From Caproiciproducens sp. MSJ-32 (GTDB taxonomy: Bacteria > Bacillota > Clostridia > Clostridiales > Clostridiaceae), in assembly GCF_018918055.1 (NCBI RefSeq), contig NZ_JAHLPS010000091.1:1-64000 (forward strand): a stretch of DNA of 64,000 bases, given 5' to 3'. The position numbers and the translations under genes were made by a program. Below, piece after piece: positions 48,057 through 59,384 of the stretch; position 1 is the stretch's first letter, and each line of letters begins with the position of its first letter. Below the pieces are notes generated by a model. It was given only the letters and a program-made list of their open reading frames with translations. It made no database searches and had not been told where the DNA came from.

Positions 48057-48599
48057 ATGTCAAGAATAGGTAGATTACCTATAGCTATACCTGCAGGAGT
48101 AACAGTAGAAGTTTCAGCAGATAATGTTGTTACAGCAAAAGGACCTAAAGGTCAACTTGTTAAAGCTATGCATAAAGATATGAATATAGCAGTAGTAGAC
48201 AATCAAGTTGTTGTAACTAGACCTAGTGATAACAAAGAACACAAGGCTCTTCACGGTTTAACTAGAACATTAATAAATAACATGATAATCGGCGTTGAAA
48301 AGGGATTTGAAAAAACACTAGAATTAGTTGGTGTTGGTTATAGAGCTCAATTACAAGGAAAGAAGCTTGTAATGAACTTAGGATTTTCACATCCAGTAGA
48401 AATTGAACCAGTTGATGGAGTAACATTTGAAACTCCTTCAGCAACAAAAGTTGTTGTAAAAGGTATAGACAAAGAATTAGTTGGAGATGTTGTGGCTGAT
48501 ATAAGATCATGGAGAAAACCTGAACCATATAAGGGCAAGGGAATTAAGTTCGAAAATGAAGTTATCAGACGTAAAGAAGGAAAAACTGGTAAGAAATAA
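48057..48599 (+). CDS. rplF: 50S ribosomal protein L6
   Basis: 180 residues, [19 protein letters not shown] at the start. The ORF opens 16 codons earlier (48009), but ACAGGAGGT at 48042-48050 and the family's N terminus fix ATG 48057. Signature [11 protein letters not shown]. Near the factor-binding site. Confidence 0.97.
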   Translation: MSRIGRLPIAIPAGVTVEVSADNVVTAKGPKGQLVKAMHKDMNIAVVDNQVVVTRPSDNKEHKALHGLTRTLINNMIIGVEKGFEKTLELVGVGYRAQLQGKKLVMNLGFSHPVEIEPVDGVTFETPSATKVVVKGIDKELVGDVVADIRSWRKPEPYKGKGIKFENEVIRRKEGKTGKK

Positions 48600-48619
48600 T
48601 AGAAAGGAGTGAAACCTCT

Positions 48620-48982
48620 ATGTTCAAGAAGGTAGACAAGAACAGCAAAAGAGCAAAACGTCACCTAAGAGTACGTAAAAAAGTATTTGGTACAGCTGAA
48701 AGACCAAGACTTTCAGTTTATAGAAGTGAAAAGAATATATATGCTCAAATCATAGATGATGTTAAGGCAGTAACTTTAGTTTCAGCTTCATCATTAGATA
48801 AGTCATTAAACTTAAAAGTTGGTGGAAATAAGGAAGCTGCTAAATTAGTTGGAGAATTAATAGCTAAAAAAGCATTAGAAAAGGGAATTACTGAAGTGGT
48901 ATTCGATAGAGGCGGTTATGTATATCACGGAAGAGTTCAAACTTTAGCAGAAGCTGCTAGAGAAGCAGGCTTAAAATTCTAA
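48620..48982 (+). CDS. rplR: 50S ribosomal protein L18
   Basis: 120 residues. Start [20 protein letters not shown], then [20 protein letters not shown] and [12 protein letters not shown]. Binds 5S rRNA. AAAGGAGTG upstream. Confidence 0.97.
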   Translation: MFKKVDKNSKRAKRHLRVRKKVFGTAERPRLSVYRSEKNIYAQIIDDVKAVTLVSASSLDKSLNLKVGGNKEAAKLVGELIAKKALEKGITEVVFDRGGYVYHGRVQTLAEAAREAGLKF

Positions 48983-49001
48983 TAAACAAGGAGGGAAATA
49001 A

Positions 49002-49499
49002 ATGAGAATCGATCCTAGCACACTAGACCTTAAGGAAAAGGTAGTAAGCATAAACAGAGTAACTAAGGTTGTTAAGGGTGGTAGAAACTTCAGATTCAGC
49101 GTACTAGTTGTTGTTGGTGACGAAAACGGACACGTAGGCGTTGGAAGTGGAAAGTCAATAGAAATCCCAGAAGCAATAAGAAAAGGAATAGAAGACGCTA
49201 AGAAACATTTAGTAAGTGTTGCAATAGTTGATGGTACTGTTCCTCATTCAATATATGGAAAATTCGGAACTGGAAAAGTTCTTATAATGCCAGCTAAAGA
49301 AGGTACAGGAGTTATCGCTGGAGGTCCAGCTAGAACTGTATTAGAATTAGCAGGATTAAAGGATGTTAGAGCTAAGTCATTAGGTTCAAACAATCCTAAA
49401 AACATGGTAAATGCAACTATTAACGGTTTAGCAAACTTAAGAACAGCTGAAGAAATAGCTAGATTAAGAGGCAAAACTGTTGAAGAAATACTAGGTTAG
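49002..49499 (+). CDS. rpsE: 30S ribosomal protein S5
   Basis: 165 residues. Double-stranded RNA-binding-like N-terminal half with [21 protein letters not shown] region and [19 protein letters not shown]. Works in decoding fidelity; the spectinomycin-loop residues (TKVVKGGR) look normal. AAGGAGGGA precedes the ATG. Confidence 0.97.
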   Translation: MRIDPSTLDLKEKVVSINRVTKVVKGGRNFRFSVLVVVGDENGHVGVGSGKSIEIPEAIRKGIEDAKKHLVSVAIVDGTVPHSIYGKFGTGKVLIMPAKEGTGVIAGGPARTVLELAGLKDVRAKSLGSNNPKNMVNATINGLANLRTAEEIARLRGKTVEEILG

Positions 49500-49511
49500 G
49501 AGGGGAAAGCA

Positions 49512-49691
49512 ATGGCAAAAATTAAAGTAACTCTAGTAAAGAGCTTAATCGGAAGAAAAAGAGACCAAATTGCTACTGCACAAGCCCTTGGACTAAATAA
49601 AATCGGTAAGACAGTAGAACATGAAGATACTCCTCAAATCAGAGGAATGATAAATAAAGTTAGCTATTTATTGAAAGTAGAAGAAATTTAG
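49512..49691 (+). CDS. rpmD: 50S ribosomal protein L30
   Basis: 59 residues: [20 protein letters not shown], then [20 protein letters not shown] and a C terminus YLLKVEEI. Normal length and sequence of bacterial L30. AGGAGGGG-like GGAGGGGA directly before the ATG, 12 bases after rpsE. Confidence 0.97.
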   Translation: MAKIKVTLVKSLIGRKRDQIATAQALGLNKIGKTVEHEDTPQIRGMINKVSYLLKVEEI

Positions 49692-49711
49692 TAAGAGGAG
49701 GTGCTTGAGTA

Positions 49712-50152
49712 ATGAAACTTCATGAATTAAGACCAGCAGCTGGAAGTAGAAAAGCTCCTAAAAGAGTTGGTAGAGGTACTGGTTCAGGTTTAGGTAGAAA
49801 CGCTGGTAAAGGTGAAAAAGGTCAAAATGCTAGATCAGGTGGCGGTGTAAGACCTGGCTTCGAAGGAGGTCAAATGCCACTATACAGAAGACTTCCTAAG
49901 AGAGGATTTACTAACATATTTGCTAAGGAAATTGTTAGCATAAATGTTGATAGATTAAATATATTTGAAAACGGAACTGTTGTTACACCTGAACTATTAC
50001 TTGAAAGAAGAGTAATAAGCAAGGTTAAGGACGGAGTTAAAATCTTAGGTAACGGTACTTTAGAGAAAAGCTTAACTGTTAAAGGATGCAAGTTCTCAAA
50101 ATCAGCTGCAGAAAAAATAGAAGCAGCTGGAGGAAAAGTAGAGGTGGTTTAG
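49712..50152 (+). CDS. rplO: 50S ribosomal protein L15
   Basis: 146 residues. Start [20 protein letters not shown], glycine-rich N-terminal extension with [20 protein letters not shown] (20 residues) and [18 protein letters not shown]. secY begins one base after its stop, so the two are tightly linked. Confidence 0.97.
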   Translation: MKLHELRPAAGSRKAPKRVGRGTGSGLGRNAGKGEKGQNARSGGGVRPGFEGGQMPLYRRLPKRGFTNIFAKEIVSINVDRLNIFENGTVVTPELLLERRVISKVKDGVKILGNGTLEKSLTVKGCKFSKSAAEKIEAAGGKVEVV

Positions 50153-50153
50153 T

Positions 50154-51428
50154 ATGCTATCAACCCTACGAAATGCCTGGAAGGTTCCCGAATTAAAGAA
50201 AAAATTCCTATGGACTATATTATTAATTGCAATTTTCAGGATAGGAACGCACATTCCTGTTCCTGGAATTAGCAAAGAAGTCTTAGAAAGTTTAGCACAA
50301 AGCGGAACTTTGTTTGGTTTTTATGATTTAATATCAGGAGGAGCTTTTAGTCAATTTAGTATATTGGCTTTAGGAGTAACACCTTATATTAATGCATCGA
50401 TAATAGTGCAACTATTGACTATTGCAGTACCATCTCTAGAACAATTATCAAAAGAAGGTCAAGAAGGAAGAAAGAAAATTCAAAATATAACAAGAATCTT
50501 ATCTATATTTATTGGGTTTATATTGGCTTTCGGAACTTATAATTTGGCAGCTTCAAGAGGAGCTACACAAGACGGTGGTTTTAGTCAAATCATTGTTGTA
50601 TTAATATCATTAGTTGCGGGATCAACTTTTTCAATGTGGTTAGGAGATCAGATAACAGCTAAAGGATTTGGAAATGGAACATCAATATTAATTTTCGTAA
50701 ATATTGTGTCTCAGTTACCGGTGACTTTAATGTCATTATATACATTAAAAAGTATAGGAAAGATCACTATCGTAGAAATATTGCTGTTTGTGTTATTTAT
50801 GTTAATAATGTTAGTAGCATCTGTATTCTTCTCATTAGCAGAAAGAAGAATTCCAGTGCAATATGCAGGAAAAGCTGTTGGAAATAAAGTTATGCGTGCA
50901 CAAAATACCCATATACCAATAAGTATAATAGGGTCTGCAGTTATAGCTATAATATTTTCATCATCAGTTATGATGTTCCCTGCTACACTAGCTCAATTTT
51001 TCCCAAATAGCAAGGTATTGGCTAGTCTAACAACAAGTAAGTATAGTTTATTTAATAGAGGAACATGGTTATATGCAGTTGTATATTCTTTATTGACTAT
51101 ATTCTTTACTTGGTTCTATACACAAATTACAATGAAACCTGATGAAATGGCAGAAAACTTACATAAGTCAGCAGGTTTTGTACCTGGAATCAGACCAGGA
51201 AATGCAACTGAAAAATATTTCGAAAAACTACTTACTAAAGTATCAATAATAGGTGGATTATTTGCAGCTGTTTTAGCAGTACTACCTATATTAATGTCAA
51301 ATACAAATTTACAAGGAATTCAATTTGGTGGTACATCATTATTAATTATGGTAGGAGTTGGACTTGATTTTTCAAGACAATTAGACTCACAATTAATTAT
51401 GAGACATTATCAAGGATTCTTAAAATAG
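50154..51428 (+). CDS. secY: Preprotein translocase subunit SecY
   Basis: 424 residues with ten membrane helices. Signatures [15 protein letters not shown], the cytoplasmic loop [13 protein letters not shown], and the C-terminal SFIPGIRPG-like [15 protein letters not shown]. Forms the protein-conducting channel with SecE (gene at 24830) and SecG. Usual place in the spc operon between rplO and adk. Confidence 0.97.
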   Translation: MLSTLRNAWKVPELKKKFLWTILLIAIFRIGTHIPVPGISKEVLESLAQSGTLFGFYDLISGGAFSQFSILALGVTPYINASIIVQLLTIAVPSLEQLSKEGQEGRKKIQNITRILSIFIGFILAFGTYNLAASRGATQDGGFSQIIVVLISLVAGSTFSMWLGDQITAKGFGNGTSILIFVNIVSQLPVTLMSLYTLKSIGKITIVEILLFVLFMLIMLVASVFFSLAERRIPVQYAGKAVGNKVMRAQNTHIPISIIGSAVIAIIFSSSVMMFPATLAQFFPNSKVLASLTTSKYSLFNRGTWLYAVVYSLLTIFFTWFYTQITMKPDEMAENLHKSAGFVPGIRPGNATEKYFEKLLTKVSIIGGLFAAVLAVLPILMSNTNLQGIQFGGTSLLIMVGVGLDFSRQLDSQLIMRHYQGFLK

Positions 51429-51450
51429 TTTAATAATGGAGATGATGCCC

Positions 51451-52101
51451 GTGAAGATAGTATTATTAGGTCCTCCTGGAGCAGGGAAAGGAACACAGGC
51501 AAAATCAATTAGTAATAGATACTCAATACCTCATATTTCAACTGGAGATATTTTTAGAAAGAATATTTCAGAGAATACTCCTTTAGGAATAGAAGCTAAG
51601 AAATACATCGATAAAGGTCAATTAGTACCTGATGAAGTTACAATTAATATGGTTAAGGATAGACTTCAAGAAGATGATTGTAAAAGTGGGTTCTTATTAG
51701 ATGGATTTCCTAGAACTGTAATTCAAGCAGAAGCTCTACAAGAATTTTTATCTGAAAGAGATGAAAATCTTGATACTGCATTACTGATTGAAGTGCCAAC
51801 AGAGTTTATTTTAGAAAGAATGACAGGAAGAAGAGTTTGTCCATCGTGTGGAGCTAGCTATCACATAAAATATAATCCACCTATCCATTCAGATAAGTGT
51901 GATGTTTGTGGAAGTGATATCATTCAAAGAAAAGATGACTCGGAGGAAACAGTATCTGAAAGATTAGATGTGTATAAGAAACAAACACAACCACTAATTG
52001 ATTTTTATAAAGAAAGAAACTTACTTTCAGTTGTAGATGGAACAAAGGCTATTAATGAAGTTTTTGAAGGTATTTGTGCCTTATTAGGAGATATAAAATA
52101 A
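51451..52101 (+). CDS. adk: Adenylate kinase (zinc-lid type)
   Basis: 216 residues, GTG start at 51451 with GGAG 10 bases before. An in-frame ATG at 51436 is part of the ribosome-binding region. P-loop GPPGAGKGT at residues 7-15, LID domain with four Cys (CPSC and CDVC pairs), so zinc stabilises the lid. Makes 2 ADP from ATP and AMP. The stop overlaps the map start by one base. Confidence 0.96.
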   Translation: MKIVLLGPPGAGKGTQAKSISNRYSIPHISTGDIFRKNISENTPLGIEAKKYIDKGQLVPDEVTINMVKDRLQEDDCKSGFLLDGFPRTVIQAEALQEFLSERDENLDTALLIEVPTEFILERMTGRRVCPSCGASYHIKYNPPIHSDKCDVCGSDIIQRKDDSEETVSERLDVYKKQTQPLIDFYKERNLLSVVDGTKAINEVFEGICALLGDIK

Positions 52102-52850
52102 TGATTTTCATTAAAAAAGATAAAGAAATTGAGCTAATGAGGTTGGCTGGAAGAATAGTAGCCGAAACATTATTATTGATTGAAGAAAAAGTAAGGCCAG
52201 GAATAACTACTGCTGAATTAGATAAAATTGCAGAAGAATTTATAACTAAGCATGGAGCTAAACCTTCCTTTAAGGGCTTATACGGCTTTCCAGCTTCATT
52301 ATGTATATCTGTAAATGAGCAAGTTGTTCATGGAATCCCAGGAAAATATGTATTAAAAGATGGAGATATAGTTAGTGTAGATTGTGGTGCGTTTCTTAAT
52401 GGCTTTCATGGAGATGCTGCGAGAACTTTTGCAGTAGGAAATGTAACAGAGGAAGCTAGTAAGTTAATTAAAGTAACTAAAGAAAGTTTCTTTAAAGGCA
52501 TTGAAAAAGCTAAAGTAGGTAATAGACTTACTGATATATCACATGAAATACAAAAGTACGTAGAAGCTGCTGGTTTCTCAGTGGTAAGAGAATTCGTGGG
52601 ACACGGTATAGGAAGATCTCTGCATGAGGATCCAGATATACCAAATTACGGTAGGCCAGGTAAAGGTCCTAAATTAGTAGAAGGAATGGCTTTGGCCATT
52701 GAGCCTATGGTTAACGTAGGGAACTATAAAGTTAGAACATTAAATGATAACTGGACTGTAGTAACTAGTGATAGCAGTTTATCTGCTCATTACGAGAACA
52801 CTATTGTAGTTTTACCAGATGGACCAGAAATATTAACACTGATTGAATAA
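52101..52850 (+). CDS. map: Methionine aminopeptidase type I
   Basis: 249 residues from ATG 52101, which overlaps the adk stop by one base; the upstream in-frame start at 52074 lies inside adk and is rejected. Metal ligands: Asp in VSVDCGAF and HGDAART, His in [10 protein letters not shown], Glu in AIEPMV and HYENTIVV. Removes the initiator Met. Normal place in the spc operon. Confidence 0.96.
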   Translation: MIFIKKDKEIELMRLAGRIVAETLLLIEEKVRPGITTAELDKIAEEFITKHGAKPSFKGLYGFPASLCISVNEQVVHGIPGKYVLKDGDIVSVDCGAFLNGFHGDAARTFAVGNVTEEASKLIKVTKESFFKGIEKAKVGNRLTDISHEIQKYVEAAGFSVVREFVGHGIGRSLHEDPDIPNYGRPGKGPKLVEGMALAIEPMVNVGNYKVRTLNDNWTVVTSDSSLSAHYENTIVVLPDGPEILTLIE

Positions 52851-52932
52851 GTGTTGCTTAGTTATAAATTAACATGATACCACAAGAGTGGCTTGTAGAT
52901 TTATGACTAAGGTAATCATTGAGGTGAAAAGT

Positions 52933-53214
52933 TTGCAAAACAATGACTTGATTGGAAAAGTAGTTCTTTCAAAAGCAGGAAGAGACAAAGATCATTTATA
53001 TGTAATAGTAGATGTATTAAATGATAAATATGTTCTTCTGAGCAATGGGAATACAAAAACAGTTCAGATGCCTAAACGTAAGAGTTTAAAACATTTAAAA
53101 GTTTTAAATAATGTAGATGATGAGATTAAAGAATCTATCATATCAAAAGATAGAGGTACTGATTTAAAAATAAAGAGATTTCTAAAACTTAAAGGCATTG
53201 TTAAGGAGGGTTGA
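52933..53214 (+). CDS. KOW-domain RNA-binding protein (L14e-like)
   Basis: 93 residues with TTG start at 52933 and GAGGTGA 5 bases before; the ORF's earlier opening at 52888 has no ribosome-binding site. KOW-like segment [20 protein letters not shown] and [11 protein letters not shown], typical of a small RNA-binding protein found between map and infA in many clostridia and related Firmicutes. Exact role unknown; likely ribosome-linked. Confidence 0.8.
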   Translation: MQNNDLIGKVVLSKAGRDKDHLYVIVDVLNDKYVLLSNGNTKTVQMPKRKSLKHLKVLNNVDDEIKESIISKDRGTDLKIKRFLKLKGIVKEG

Positions 53215-53221
53215 TTACCTT

Positions 53222-53440
53222 ATGTCAAAAGATGATGTAATTGAAATGCAAGGTACAGTACTAGAAGCATTGCCAAATGCTATGTTCCAAGTAGAACTTG
53301 AAAGCGGGCATAAGATTCTAGCACATATATCCGGAAAATTAAGAATGAACTTCATAAGAATTCTTCCAGGAGATAAGGTTACAATAGAACTTTCTCCATA
53401 TGACTTAACAAGAGGTAGAATTACGTGGAGAGAAAAATAA
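53222..53440 (+). CDS. infA: Translation initiation factor IF-1
   Basis: 72 residues, [20 protein letters not shown] at the start; normal length. ATG 53222 is chosen over 53198 because of AAGGAGGGTTG at 53203-53213. OB-fold protein blocking the A site during initiation. Conserved infA-rpmJ-rpsM order. Confidence 0.97.
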   Translation: MSKDDVIEMQGTVLEALPNAMFQVELESGHKILAHISGKLRMNFIRILPGDKVTIELSPYDLTRGRITWREK

Positions 53441-53596
<156 letters not shown>

Positions 53597-53646
53597 TACA
53601 ATAAAAGTATAGGCAAAAAAAGTATTATATTCCTATATGAATTTTA

Positions 53647-53675
53647 TTGACTTTTAACTTAAAGTCAAATATGAT
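53647..53675 (+). promoter_or_regulatory. Internal promoter before rpsM (alpha operon)
   Basis: TTGACT (53647-53652), 17-base spacer, TATGAT (53670-53675). Confidence 0.65.
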
Positions 53676-53709
53676 TATATAGGCATTTATTTAACGATAA
53701 ATAAATATT

Positions 53710-53755
53710 AGGTGCGGCTGACAGTAGAGTAAGACTCTACTGACCTAGTTTTTAT
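53710..53755 (+). promoter_or_regulatory. Alpha-operon leader hairpin, possible attenuator
   Basis: Inner stem cagtagagt (53722-53730) with actctactg (53734-53742), loop aag; outer stem aggt (53710-53713) with acct (53743-53746) and the unpaired gcggctga on the 5' side. It is followed by agtttttatt, so it looks like a terminator 80 bases before rpsM, downstream of the promoter at 53647. Confidence 0.6.
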
Positions 53756-53836
53756 TATATAAATACACAAAATCTGAAAAATAAAAAACATTAATTAAAA
53801 TTGTTTTTAGTTCAATACCAGGAGGTGTAAGTTTTA

Positions 53837-54202
53837 ATGGCAAGAATTTCAGGCGTAGACCTACCAAAGGAAAAAAGAGTTGAAATAGGTCTAACATATA
53901 TATATGGAATAGGACTTTCTACTTCACATAAGATATTAGCAGCAACAGGAATAAATCCTGATACAAGAGTTAAGGATCTTACTGAAGATGAAGTAACAAA
54001 GATAAGAGAATATGTAAAGACATTAACAATCGAAGGCGATTTAAGAAGAGAAGTAGCATTAAACATTAAGAGATTAGTGGAAATCGGATGTTACAGAGGA
54101 ATAAGACATAGAAAAGGGCTTCCAGTTAGAGGTCAAAGAACTAAGACTAACGCTAGAACAAGAAAAGGTCCTAAGAAGACTATAGCAAACAAGAAGAAAT
54201 AG
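53837..54202 (+). CDS. rpsM: 30S ribosomal protein S13
   Basis: 121 residues. Start [20 protein letters not shown], then [12 protein letters not shown] and the basic C terminus [20 protein letters not shown] (20 residues). Bridges to 50S L5. AGGAGGTGTAAG upstream. First gene of the alpha group. Confidence 0.98.
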   Translation: MARISGVDLPKEKRVEIGLTYIYGIGLSTSHKILAATGINPDTRVKDLTEDEVTKIREYVKTLTIEGDLRREVALNIKRLVEIGCYRGIRHRKGLPVRGQRTKTNARTRKGPKKTIANKKK

Positions 54203-54217
54203 TTAGGAGGGAATTTA

Positions 54218-54610
54218 ATGGCTCAGAAAGTTAAGAAAACTAGAAGAAGAAAAGAAAGAAAGAATGTTGAGCATGGCGCAGCACATATTTCTTCAACATT
54301 CAACAACTCAATAGTTACTTTAACTGATGCAAGAGGAAATGCTTTATCATGGTCAAGCGCAGGAGCTTTAGGCTTCAGAGGGTCAAGAAAGAGTACTCCT
54401 TATGCAGCTCAAATGGCAGCAGAAACTGCAGCTAAAGCAGCTATGGAACATGGATTAAAGAGTATAGAAGTATATGTAAAGGGACCAGGAGCTGGAAGAG
54501 AAGCAGCTATCAGATCTTTACAAGCAGCAGGATTAGAAGTAACTTTAATTAAAGATGTTACTCCAATCCCACACAACGGATGTAGACCACCAAAGAGAAG
54601 AAGAGTCTAG
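54218..54610 (+). CDS. rpsK: 30S ribosomal protein S11
   Basis: 130 residues. [20 protein letters not shown] and the C-terminal signature [17 protein letters not shown]. Platform protein of 30S contacting the mRNA near the anti-SD. AGGAGGG precedes the ATG. Confidence 0.98.
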   Translation: MAQKVKKTRRRKERKNVEHGAAHISSTFNNSIVTLTDARGNALSWSSAGALGFRGSRKSTPYAAQMAAETAAKAAMEHGLKSIEVYVKGPGAGREAAIRSLQAAGLEVTLIKDVTPIPHNGCRPPKRRRV

Positions 54611-54634
54611 TATTCATATAGGAGGTGTAATTTA

Positions 54635-55255
54635 ATGGCAAGATATACTGGAGCTACATGCAGATTATGTAGAAGAGAAGGTATGAAACTATTCCTTAAA
54701 GGGGATAGATGTTATACAGATAAGTGTGCTTTTGTTAGAAGAAGCTATGCACCAGGACAACACGGAGCAGCAAGAAAGAAATTATCTAACTATGGAGTAC
54801 AATTAAGAGAAAAGCAAAAAGCAAGAAGAATTTACGGATTATTAGAAGGCCAATTCAGAAATTACTATGAAAAGGCTGATCACATGAGAGGAATCACAGG
54901 GGAAAACCTATTAAAATTACTAGAAATGAGATTAGATAACGTTGTTTACAGACTAGGTTATGGTTCTTCAAGACCAGAAGCTAGACAATTAGTAAACCAT
55001 GGACATTTCTTAGTAAATGGTAAGAGAGTTAATATCCCATCATATCAAGTTTCTGTTAATGATGTAATAACAGTAGCTGAAAAGAGCAGAGGCTCTGAAA
55101 AGTTCAAGACATTTATTGAAAATCCTAAGACATTACCAAAATGGTTAGAAGCTGATGTTGAAAATTATACAGGTAGAGTAGTTGCTGAGCCTTCAAGAGA
55201 AGACATTGATAGCCCAATTAACGAAACTCTAATTGTCGAATTATACAGCAAGTAA
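54635..55255 (+). CDS. rpsD: 30S ribosomal protein S4 (zinc type)
   Basis: 206 residues. N-terminal Cys residues in CRLCRREG and GDRCYTDKC mark the zinc-binding C+ form. S4 RNA-binding domain with [20 protein letters not shown]. Initiates 30S assembly and affects fidelity. It lies in the alpha operon here, between rpsK and rpoA, unlike Bacillus where rpsD is separate. Confidence 0.98.
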   Translation: MARYTGATCRLCRREGMKLFLKGDRCYTDKCAFVRRSYAPGQHGAARKKLSNYGVQLREKQKARRIYGLLEGQFRNYYEKADHMRGITGENLLKLLEMRLDNVVYRLGYGSSRPEARQLVNHGHFLVNGKRVNIPSYQVSVNDVITVAEKSRGSEKFKTFIENPKTLPKWLEADVENYTGRVVAEPSREDIDSPINETLIVELYSK

Positions 55256-55356
55256 TAGTTTAGTATTTGTATTGTTAAGATTTCTCTTGCGATATAAATA
55301 TTTAAGCGTTGCCCTCAGAGTAAAGTTGCCATTTAATATATAAGGAGGGTTTGTGC

Positions 55357-56304
55357 ATGTTAGAAATAGAAAAGCCAGTTATAGAGTGTACAGAAGTAAA
55401 TGAAAATGGTACTTATGGTAAGTATGTTATTGAACCACTTGAAAGAGGATATGGTATAACTCTTGGAAATGCTTTAAGAAGAATACTTTTATCTTCCCTT
55501 CCAGGAGTTGCTCCTACATCTGTTAAGATAGATGGAGTATTACATGAATTCTCAACTGTACATGGAGTTAAGGAAGATGTAACAGAGTTAATTCTTAACA
55601 TAAAATCTTTAGCATTAACTATGAATGGTGAAGGTCCAAAGACTATTTATATAGATGCTAAAGGGCCTGGTGAAGTTACAGGTGCTGATATAAAAACTGA
55701 TGGAGATGTAGAGGTAGTAAATAAAGATCTTCACATCGCTACGTTAGATGAAGACGGTAAGTTATATATGGAGATAACTGTTAACAAAGGAAGAGGATAT
55801 GTAACTCAAAGTAAAAACAAGAGTGAAGATCTTCCAATATCATCAATAGCAGTAGATTCAATATATACACCAGTAAAAAGAGTTAATTTTACTGTTGAAA
55901 ATACAAGAGTAGGTCAAATTACTGACTACGATAAATTAACTTTAGAAATTTGGACTAACGGAACTATAAAAATTGATGAGGCTATAAGCTTATCAGCAAA
56001 AATACTTATAGAACACTTAAAACTATTTATGTCATTAGGTGATAGTACTAATGATGTAGAAATCATGATAGAAAAAGAAGAAGACAAGAAAGAAAAAGTA
56101 CTAGAAATGACTGTAGAAGAACTAGATTTATCTGTTAGATCTTATAACTGCCTAAAGAGAGCAGGAATTAATACAGTTCAAGAACTTGCCTCAAAATCAA
56201 TGGAAGATATGATGAAGGTAAGAAATCTAGGAAAGAAATCTTTAGAGGAAGTCGAAAGAAAGCTTAGGGAGCTAAACTTAAGTTTAAGACAAAACGATGA
56301 GTAA
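55357..56304 (+). CDS. rpoA: RNA polymerase subunit alpha
   Basis: 315 residues. ATG 55357 after AAGGAGGGT; the in-frame TTG at 55351 has poorer spacing. N-terminal dimer domain ([19 protein letters not shown]) and C-terminal domain with [14 protein letters not shown] for UP elements and activators, joined by an acidic linker (about 230-245). The 95-base gap to rpsD holds nothing I recognise. Confidence 0.98.
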   Translation: MLEIEKPVIECTEVNENGTYGKYVIEPLERGYGITLGNALRRILLSSLPGVAPTSVKIDGVLHEFSTVHGVKEDVTELILNIKSLALTMNGEGPKTIYIDAKGPGEVTGADIKTDGDVEVVNKDLHIATLDEDGKLYMEITVNKGRGYVTQSKNKSEDLPISSIAVDSIYTPVKRVNFTVENTRVGQITDYDKLTLEIWTNGTIKIDEAISLSAKILIEHLKLFMSLGDSTNDVEIMIEKEEDKKEKVLEMTVEELDLSVRSYNCLKRAGINTVQELASKSMEDMMKVRNLGKKSLEEVERKLRELNLSLRQNDE

Positions 56305-56318
56305 GGAGGTAAATCCAC

Positions 56319-56660
56319 ATGGCAGGTTATCGTAAACTAGGTCGTTCTACTGACCAAAGAAAAGCTATGTTAAGAAGCCTTGTAACTGGACTTTTAAAAC
56401 ATGGTAAGATAGAAACTACAGAAACTAGAGCTAAAGAAACTAGAAAATTAGCTGAAAAGATGATCACTTTAGCAAAAAGAGGTGACCTTCACGCTAGAAG
56501 ACAAGTTTTAGCTTTTGTTACTGAAGAAGAAGTAGTTGCAAACCTATTTGACAACATTGCTCCAAAATATGCTGAAAGAAATGGTGGATACACTAGAATC
56601 TTAAAGATGGGTCCAAGAAGAGGGGACGGAGCTGAAGTTGTTATACTTGAATTAGTATAA
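56319..56660 (+). CDS. rplQ: 50S ribosomal protein L17
   Basis: 113 residues. Start [20 protein letters not shown], signature [14 protein letters not shown] and end [12 protein letters not shown]. Near the tunnel exit. Last gene of the superoperon; a terminator follows 8 bases later. Confidence 0.98.
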   Translation: MAGYRKLGRSTDQRKAMLRSLVTGLLKHGKIETTETRAKETRKLAEKMITLAKRGDLHARRQVLAFVTEEEVVANLFDNIAPKYAERNGGYTRILKMGPRRGDGAEVVILELV

Positions 56661-56667
56661 TATATTA

Positions 56668-56698
56668 GGGGATTAAGCAGAGCTTAGTCCCCATTTTC
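56668..56698 (+). terminator. Terminator of the S10-spc-alpha superoperon
   Basis: 11-bp stem ggggattaagc (56668-56678) with gcttagtcccc (56682-56692), loop aga, then atttt. Confidence 0.92.
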
Positions 56699-56823
56699 AC
56701 ATATAAAAAGTACTAAATAGTTAAATATTATATGAGAATCTATAAAATTTTCCAAAATCCATTGTAATAGTTTGAAGGTATATTATAATATTCTTATATT
56801 TAATGTATATACAGTATAGATTT

Positions 56824-56832
56824 TGATATAAT
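56824..56832 (+). promoter_or_regulatory. Extended -10 promoter of ecfA1-ecfA2-ecfT-truA
   Basis: TGATATAAT with a perfect TATAAT (56827-56832) and TGn; the -35 region is weak. 35 bases before the ecfA1 start. Confidence 0.5.
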
Positions 56833-56867
56833 ATTTAAGCATAGTGGCAGATTGGAGGAATATATAA

Positions 56868-57713
56868 GTGAAAGAAGCAATGATTAGCTGCAACAATGTG
56901 TCTTATAAATATAGAGCTAATGAAAATGAAGAAGAAAAATATGCAGTAAATGGCGTTACTTTTAAAGTAGAAAAGGGAGAATTCCTTGTCATTTTAGGCC
57001 ATAACGGCTCAGGTAAATCAACAATAGCAAAACATATGAACGCACTATTATTACCAACTGAAGGAACAGTAGTAGTTGATGGATTAGATACTTCAAATTC
57101 AGAATATTTATGGGAAATTAGAGCAAAGGCAGGCATGGTTTTTCAAAATCTAGATAATCAATTAGTTGCTACAATTGTAGAAGAAGATGTTGCTTTTGGA
57201 CCTGAGAATTTGGGAATAGATCCTAAAGAAATAAGAGAAAGAGTTGATGATAGTTTAAAGAAAGTTGGTATGTATGAATATAGAAAGCATGCTCCTCATT
57301 TACTTTCAGGAGGTCAAAAGCAAAGAATAGCTCTTGCAGGAATATTAGCAATGCAGCCAGATTGTATAATATTAGATGAACCAACAGCTATGCTTGATCC
57401 GTCAGGTAGAAGGGATGTATTAAATTATATTAAAGAAGTAAATGAGAAATATGGTATTACTATTATATTAATTACTCATTATATGGATGAAGCAGCACAA
57501 GCAGATAGATTAATAGTTATGGATAATGGCAAAATAATCTTAGAAGGAAAGCCTAGAGAAGTTTTTTCTAATGTAAAAAAAATGAAAGAACTTGGCTTAG
57601 ATGTTCCACAAGTAACAGAACTATGTTATGAATTAAGAAAAGAAGGTATAAATATAAATACAAATATTTTAAATGTAGATGAGATGGTGAATGCATTATG
57701 TCAATTAAGATAG
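56868..57713 (+). CDS. ecfA1: ECF transporter ATPase, EcfA1
   Basis: 281 residues, GTG start with TTGGAGGAAT before it. ABC ATPase: Walker [10 protein letters not shown] near 44-52, Q-loop in [20 protein letters not shown], signature LSGGQKQR, Walker [12 protein letters not shown]. Energises vitamin and cofactor uptake with EcfT and exchangeable S components. It overlaps ecfA2 by 16 bases. The full ecfA1-ecfA2-ecfT module behind the ribosomal superoperon is the standard Firmicute place. Confidence 0.95.
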   Translation: MKEAMISCNNVSYKYRANENEEEKYAVNGVTFKVEKGEFLVILGHNGSGKSTIAKHMNALLLPTEGTVVVDGLDTSNSEYLWEIRAKAGMVFQNLDNQLVATIVEEDVAFGPENLGIDPKEIRERVDDSLKKVGMYEYRKHAPHLLSGGQKQRIALAGILAMQPDCIILDEPTAMLDPSGRRDVLNYIKEVNEKYGITIILITHYMDEAAQADRLIVMDNGKIILEGKPREVFSNVKKMKELGLDVPQVTELCYELRKEGININTNILNVDEMVNALCQLR

Positions 57714-58564
57714 AAAATTTAGTACATGTATATATGCCAAAATCACCTTTTGAGAAAGTGGCATTAAATAATGTTAATTTAGAAATAAATGATGGAGAAT
57801 TTGTAGCTTTAATAGGCCATACTGGCTCTGGAAAATCAACTTTGATACAGCATATGAATGGATTATTAAGTCCAACTTCAGGGAAAATAATAATAGATGG
57901 TATTGATATTACTAATAAGGATGTTAAGCTTTCAGATATAAGAAAAAAAGTGGGATTAGTATTCCAATATCCAGAGTATCAGTTGTTTGAAGAAACAATA
58001 GAAAAAGATATAGAATTTGGACCTAGAAATTTAGGATTAGATGATGCAGAGATAACAAGAAGAGTTAAAAGAGCTATGAATATTGTAGGCTTGGACTACG
58101 AAACTTATAAGGATAAATCTCCTTTTGATTTGAGTGGTGGACAAAAAAGAAGGGTAGCAATTGCAGGAGTAATTGCAATGGAACCAAAAACTCTAATATT
58201 AGATGAACCAACTGCTGGATTAGATCCAAAGGGAAGGGATGATATTTTAAATCAAATCAAAATCCTTCATGAGGAGTATAAAATGACAATTATTATAGTT
58301 AGTCACAGCATGGAGGATGTTGCTAATATAGCAGAAAGAGTAATTGTAATGAATCATGGAGAGGTTGCTCTTCAAGGAAAACCTCAAGAAGTATTTGTAG
58401 AAGTAGAAAAACTAGAAAAAATGGGGCTTGCAGTACCACAAGTAACCTACCTTATGAAAAAACTAAAAAATAAGGGCTTTGATGTAAGTACCAAGGTATA
58501 TACCATAGAGCAAGCAAAAGAAGAACTACTAAAACTTCTAAAATCAAACATATCTAGGGGGTAA
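57698..58564 (+). CDS. ecfA2: ECF transporter ATPase, EcfA2
   Basis: 288 residues, ABC ATPase partner of EcfA1. Walker [11 protein letters not shown]-loop [20 protein letters not shown], signature LSGGQKRR and Walker [12 protein letters not shown]. Start inside the ecfA1 3' end by 16 bases, so translation is likely coupled. It is followed by ecfT after 5 bases. Confidence 0.95.
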   Translation: MSIKIENLVHVYMPKSPFEKVALNNVNLEINDGEFVALIGHTGSGKSTLIQHMNGLLSPTSGKIIIDGIDITNKDVKLSDIRKKVGLVFQYPEYQLFEETIEKDIEFGPRNLGLDDAEITRRVKRAMNIVGLDYETYKDKSPFDLSGGQKRRVAIAGVIAMEPKTLILDEPTAGLDPKGRDDILNQIKILHEEYKMTIIIVSHSMEDVANIAERVIVMNHGEVALQGKPQEVFVEVEKLEKMGLAVPQVTYLMKKLKNKGFDVSTKVYTIEQAKEELLKLLKSNISRG

Positions 58565-58569
58565 CAAAA

Positions 58570-59373
58570 TTGATAAAAGATATAACTATAGGTCAATATA
58601 TACCTGGGGAAACCTTTGTTCATAAGTTAGATCCTAGGACAAAAATACTATTAACTATACTATATATAGTATCCTTATTTATAGTAGATAAATTTATTGG
58701 ATATATATTAATTGTAGGATTTTTAGCATTAACAGTATGGGCGGCAAAGCTTCCAGTTAGATATTTACTCAAAGGGATAAAACCAGTACTTTTTTTAATA
58801 ATTTTTACTGCTGTATTGAATATATTTATGGTTAAGGGTACTTTAGATAATTTAATATTTCAATATGGGGTTATAAAAATATATAAAGAAGGTCTTCTAA
58901 CAGCAGCCTTTATGGCTTTAAGACTAATTTTCTTAATTATGAGTACTTCAGTTTTAACACTTACAACATCCCCTATTGAATTAACAGATGCAATAGAAAG
59001 GCTTCTTAAGCCAATAGGAAAAGAAATAGCCCATGAATTGGCTATGATGATGACAATTGCTTTAAGATTTATTCCAACTCTAATGGATGAAACAGATAAG
59101 ATTATGATGGCTCAAAAAGCAAGGGGAGCAGATTTTGATAATGGTGGATTAATGCAAAAGGCAAAGAGCTTAATACCATTGCTTGTCCCTCTATTTGTAA
59201 GCTCCCTTAGAAGAGCAGATGAACTTGCAATGGCGATGGAATCAAGAGCTTATAGAGGTGGGGCAGGAAGGACTAGAATGAAGCAATTAAAATTTACAAG
59301 CAATGATTTACTTTCCTTTGGTTTATTTTCAATTTTATTTATAGGAGCTTTATTAGTAAGATTCTATTTATAA
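58570..59373 (+). CDS. ecfT: ECF transporter membrane subunit EcfT
   Basis: 267 residues with about five to six membrane helices. TTG start after TAGGGGGTAAC. Start [19 protein letters not shown] is typical. The two cytoplasmic coupling helices carry Ala-Arg-Gly motifs, ARGADF and SRAYRGG, which contact the ATPases. No S component is in the window; several group II S components share this module. Confidence 0.94.
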   Translation: MIKDITIGQYIPGETFVHKLDPRTKILLTILYIVSLFIVDKFIGYILIVGFLALTVWAAKLPVRYLLKGIKPVLFLIIFTAVLNIFMVKGTLDNLIFQYGVIKIYKEGLLTAAFMALRLIFLIMSTSVLTLTTSPIELTDAIERLLKPIGKEIAHELAMMMTIALRFIPTLMDETDKIMMAQKARGADFDNGGLMQKAKSLIPLLVPLFVSSLRRADELAMAMESRAYRGGAGRTRMKQLKFTSNDLLSFGLFSILFIGALLVRFYL

Positions 59374-59384
59374 AAGGTGAAATA

